Assembly: GCA_037501455.1 (NCBI GenBank)
Contig: CM074865.1
Location: 38,422,501-38,486,500, forward strand
Origin: Lantana camara
Taxonomy: Eukaryota; Streptophyta; Magnoliopsida; Lamiales; Verbenaceae
Length of the DNA: 64,000 nt
Direction: 5' to 3'
The notes beneath the pieces were generated by a model that made no database searches, was not told where the DNA came from, and worked only from the letters and a program-made list of their open reading frames with translations. Each line of letters opens with the position of its first letter. Position 1 is the first letter of the stretch. The position numbers and the translations under genes were made by a program. This document shows positions 61,025 through 64,000 of this stretch, one piece after another.

Positions 61025-64000
61025 ATGCCTCCGCGTAGACACCGTGAGAGATCTCCCGGACATCGTCGTCATCACGATCGATCTCCTACGCCTCCACCCC
61101 AACCACAAGCACCACCGGTGGACATGGGAAATTTCATGGAAGCGGTTTTCAACTACGTAGAGCATCGGAGAGCTCAAGCTCCCCCACCACAACCGGCAGA
61201 ACAACAAGCTCCTCCACCAAATCATAATAATAATAGAGACCCGCATGGGGTGTTTCTGAGCTACAACCCCCCTCGGTTTTCTGGATCTATCGATGATGCG
61301 GTCTCGGAGGGTTGGTTGATTAGATTGGAAAGGATATTTGGGGTTCGACAGTTTAGTACGCAAGAGAAGGCTCAATTTGCTATATTCCAACTCGATGGGG
61401 ATGCGTATGAATGGTGGGAACGAACAAGGGAGAAGCTTGAAGTCGATGAGGAGGAAATCACTTGGGAGGTTTTCAAGAGAGAATTCCGGGATTACTTTGT
61501 ACCGGAAGTGGTAAGGGAAAGGAAGGAGAAAGAATTCATGGAATTGAAGCAAGGGGCTCGTACGGTGACTCAATACCTCGCCGTATTCAATAGACTTGGG
61601 AAATATGCTCCTCATGTCACCCGTGATGAGAAGAGGAAAGCAAGGAAATTCATAGCGGGATTGAGACAGGATTTGAGACACGGGCAAGCGGGGCACAACT
61701 TCGAGTCATTTGCCGACACCGTGCAAAGGGCTTTGGTTCAAGAGGAGGAATTTAAGAAGAAGGATCCGATGTTTAGAGCTCCTATGGAAAGAGGATCCGG
61801 ATCGAATTCGGGAAAGAGGCCGATGATTCAAGCTAGTCCACCTCCTAAGGGTCCGTTTAAGAAGCCTAGGTTTGGAGGGCAAGGTTCTCAGGCCGTACCG
61901 ATTCGACCAAAGGCTCTACCTATGGCTCCGGCACCTACAAATTCACGCCCGGATATACCTCCATGTACTCATTGCGGGGGACCGACCCATACCTACAATA
62001 ATTGTCGGAGAAGGTTGAATTTGTGCCTTATTTGTGGGAAAAGCGATCATATGGCGGAGACATGTCCCTACAAGAACCCCGGATTTCAGAAAGGAACTCA
62101 AAGGCCAATGATTCAAGCTCGTGCTTACGCCCTCGAGGGTGAGGAACAAGATGCAGAGATTGATCCCACAGCCGTGGTAGAAGGTACCCTATGCATACAT
62201 AACATGAACATTCATGCACTCTTTGATCCGGGTGCCACGCATTCCTTTATTTCTTGTGATATAGTTGCCACTCTGTGCTTGCCTGTTATCTGTCTTTCTT
62301 CTTGTTATTTGGTGAGTTCGCCACTTGGAGGGAGTCTTCAGACAGATCAGTTGGTTCGGGAGTGTTCAGTTTTGATTGAAGGGAAAGAGTATCCGGCGGA
62401 TTTAATTGTTATGCCCATGAAGAGGTATGGAGTTATCTTGGGTATGGACTGGTTGTCCAGGCATCGGGCCAATGTCGATTGTTTTGCGAAGAAGGTGATC
62501 TTGGGGAAGGAATTGGTGATTGGTAGTGGATCAAGAAAGGTATCTCTCTTGTCTTATATGGAAGCTCACAAGTTAATGAGAGAAGGAGCAACGGGATTTA
62601 TTGCTTACCTTCTTAATAGACCGAAAGATCAAGTTAAATTGGAGGATACCGAGGTTGTTAAGGATTTCTCCGATGTGTTTCCGGAGAATTTGAGTTCTCT
62701 ACCACCCGACCGTGAGATCGAGTTCGTTATTGATTTACATCCAGGATCCACACCGTATTCTAAGACTCCGTATCGGATGGCACCGGCCGAGTTGAAAGAA
62801 TTAAAGAGTCAATTAGAGGAATTGCTCGAAGTTGGATATATACGGCCAAGTTCATCACCTTGGGGTGCTCCGGTTCTCTTTGTTAAGAAAAAGGATGGAA
62901 CCTTAAGAATGTGTATAGATTACCGAGAGCTTAATCGGATGACTGTAAAGAATAAGTATCCTTTGCCCCATATTGAGGATTTATTTGACATGTTACAAGG
63001 ATCGGGGGTTTACTCAAAATTGGACTTGAGACAAGGATACTATCAATTGAAGATCCGGGAAGAGGACATTCCGAAGACGGGATTTAACACCCGGTATGGA
63101 CACTACGAGTTCGTAGTGATGCCTTTTGGATTGACTAATGCTCCGGCTGCTTTTATGGATATGATGCATCGAATTTTCCTGCCCTATTTGGATAAGTTTG
63201 TGGTAATTTTCATCGATGACATCTTGGTTTATTCGAGAACTCCGGAGGATCATGCAAGGCATCTCAGAATTGTGTTGGAAACCTTAAGGGAACATCGATT
63301 GTTTGCTAAGTTTAGCAAATGCGAATTCTGGATTGATCGGGTAGCATTTCTGGGCCATATTATTTCAAGGAAAGGTTTGGAGGTAGACCCTTCTAAGATT
63401 GAGACGGTTATTCAATGGCAAAGCCCGAAAAATGCTTCAGAAATAAGGAGTTTCTTGGGTTTGGCAGGCTACTATCGAAGATTCGTTCAGGACTTCTCAA
63501 AGATTGCGGCTCCTTTAACCCGATTGACTAAGAAAGCGGTTAAGTTTGAGTGGGACGAGGCATGTGAGGCTAGTTTCCAACTTCTAAAGGAGAAGTTGAC
63601 TACCGCTCCTGTATTAGCACTTCCTGAAGGTACAGAAGGATATACAGTTTACACGGACGCCTCAAAGGAAGGTTTGGGATGTGTATTGATGCAAAATGGA
63701 AGAGTGATCGCCTATGCCTCAAGGAAATTGAAAGAGCATGAACAGAACTACCCCACTCACGATTTGGAATTAGCGGCAGTGATCTTTGCTTTGGGTAAGT
63801 GGAGACACTATCTTTATGGAATTTCGTTCGAAGTCACAAGAGTCTCCAATACTTATTCTCGCAAAAGGAATTGAATAAGAGACAACGGCGTTGGATGGAA
63901 CTTTTGGCGGATTATGAGTGTACAATCCGATACCATCCCGGCAAAGCCAATTTGGTTGCGGATGCGCTTAGTCGGAAAGCTAGCGTGTCCAATGTGAAAG
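61025..64000 (+). pseudogene. gag-pol of Tekay element Y, frameshifted in RNase H, runs off window
   Basis: Encodes a single gag-pol polyprotein. The first ATG (61025) follows the leader and opens a frame of 949 codons. Order by residue: a basic/Pro-rich start; the gag domain (about 80-250, with YEWWER and [11 protein letters not shown]); two CX2CX4HX4C zinc knuckles (314-327 and 334-347); aspartic protease with FDPGATHSF (Asp401; Pro where Ser/Thr is usual); reverse transcriptase with FIDDILVYS (Asp731, Asp732); and RNase H with [10 protein letters not shown] (Asp878). Against E1, 10 nt are missing near 63838, which shifts the frame and gives a stop ending at 63874. The correct frame continues to 64000 (DALSRKAS near 63960). 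Integrase and chromodomain would follow outside the window. Confidence 0.95.

Overview
This window is plant nuclear DNA that consists almost entirely of retrotransposons nested inside one another. I found no host protein-coding gene, no rRNA gene and no functional tRNA gene. The evidence for a flowering plant (probably a eudicot; this is inference) is Tekay/Del-type Ty3-gypsy chromoviruses with LTRs of about 3.5-3.8 kb and a chromodomain-like integrase tail, Ty1-copia elements with LTRs of about 2 kb, two TRIM elements, a CACTA element and an Ac-like hAT element. All the retroelements use a primer-binding site of the form TGGTATCAGAGC, matching plant initiator tRNA-Met.

Layout. 1-2838: distal part of a plus-strand Tekay LTR, inserted in the interior of a minus-strand element (B, 2839-7210). 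7211-14947: a second minus-strand Tekay-like element (A) whose interior has no recognisable gag-pol. Its interior instead holds intron-like modules and a 12-unit hairpin array, and its upstream LTR is interrupted by TRIM1 (13504-13997). 14948-18790: leader and LTR of a minus-strand copia element (C1). 18791-37378: a plus-strand Tekay element (E2) that has lost its 5' end. Its decayed gag-pol lies at 18791-22573, and its 3' LTR is split by a hAT element (23035-23896) and by a complete copia element C2 (24665-35914). C2 in turn carries a CACTA element (34458-35665) in its 3' LTR. 37379-56761: remains of an older Tekay element (E1). Its pol is interrupted by E2 and by a solo LTR (37454-41100, target duplication AGTAA). 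Its 3' LTR is interrupted by a three-LTR tandem TRIM2 (44825-45742, ATATA), a very young copia element C3 (45758-55280, TGAAC) and an LTR fragment X (56762-57047). 57048-64000: the youngest-looking Tekay element (Y), with a complete 5' LTR and a gag-pol that is open for 949 codons until a 10-nt deletion in RNase H. It runs off the window.

How the parts relate. Y, E1 and E2 carry Tekay proteins, intact or decayed. A and B appear to be non-autonomous relatives that would need such proteins in trans. C2 and C3 share the same heavily decayed copia pol but have well-preserved LTRs, so that family also seems to move with borrowed proteins. The most unusual structures are the phased hairpin array with compensating stem changes in element A, the paralogous intron-like modules beside it, a covarying hairpin just upstream of the polypurine tract in three Tekay elements, and GGCCG-centred palindrome arrays at similar places in several LTRs. 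All positions and homologies were read by eye; no alignment or database search was run.
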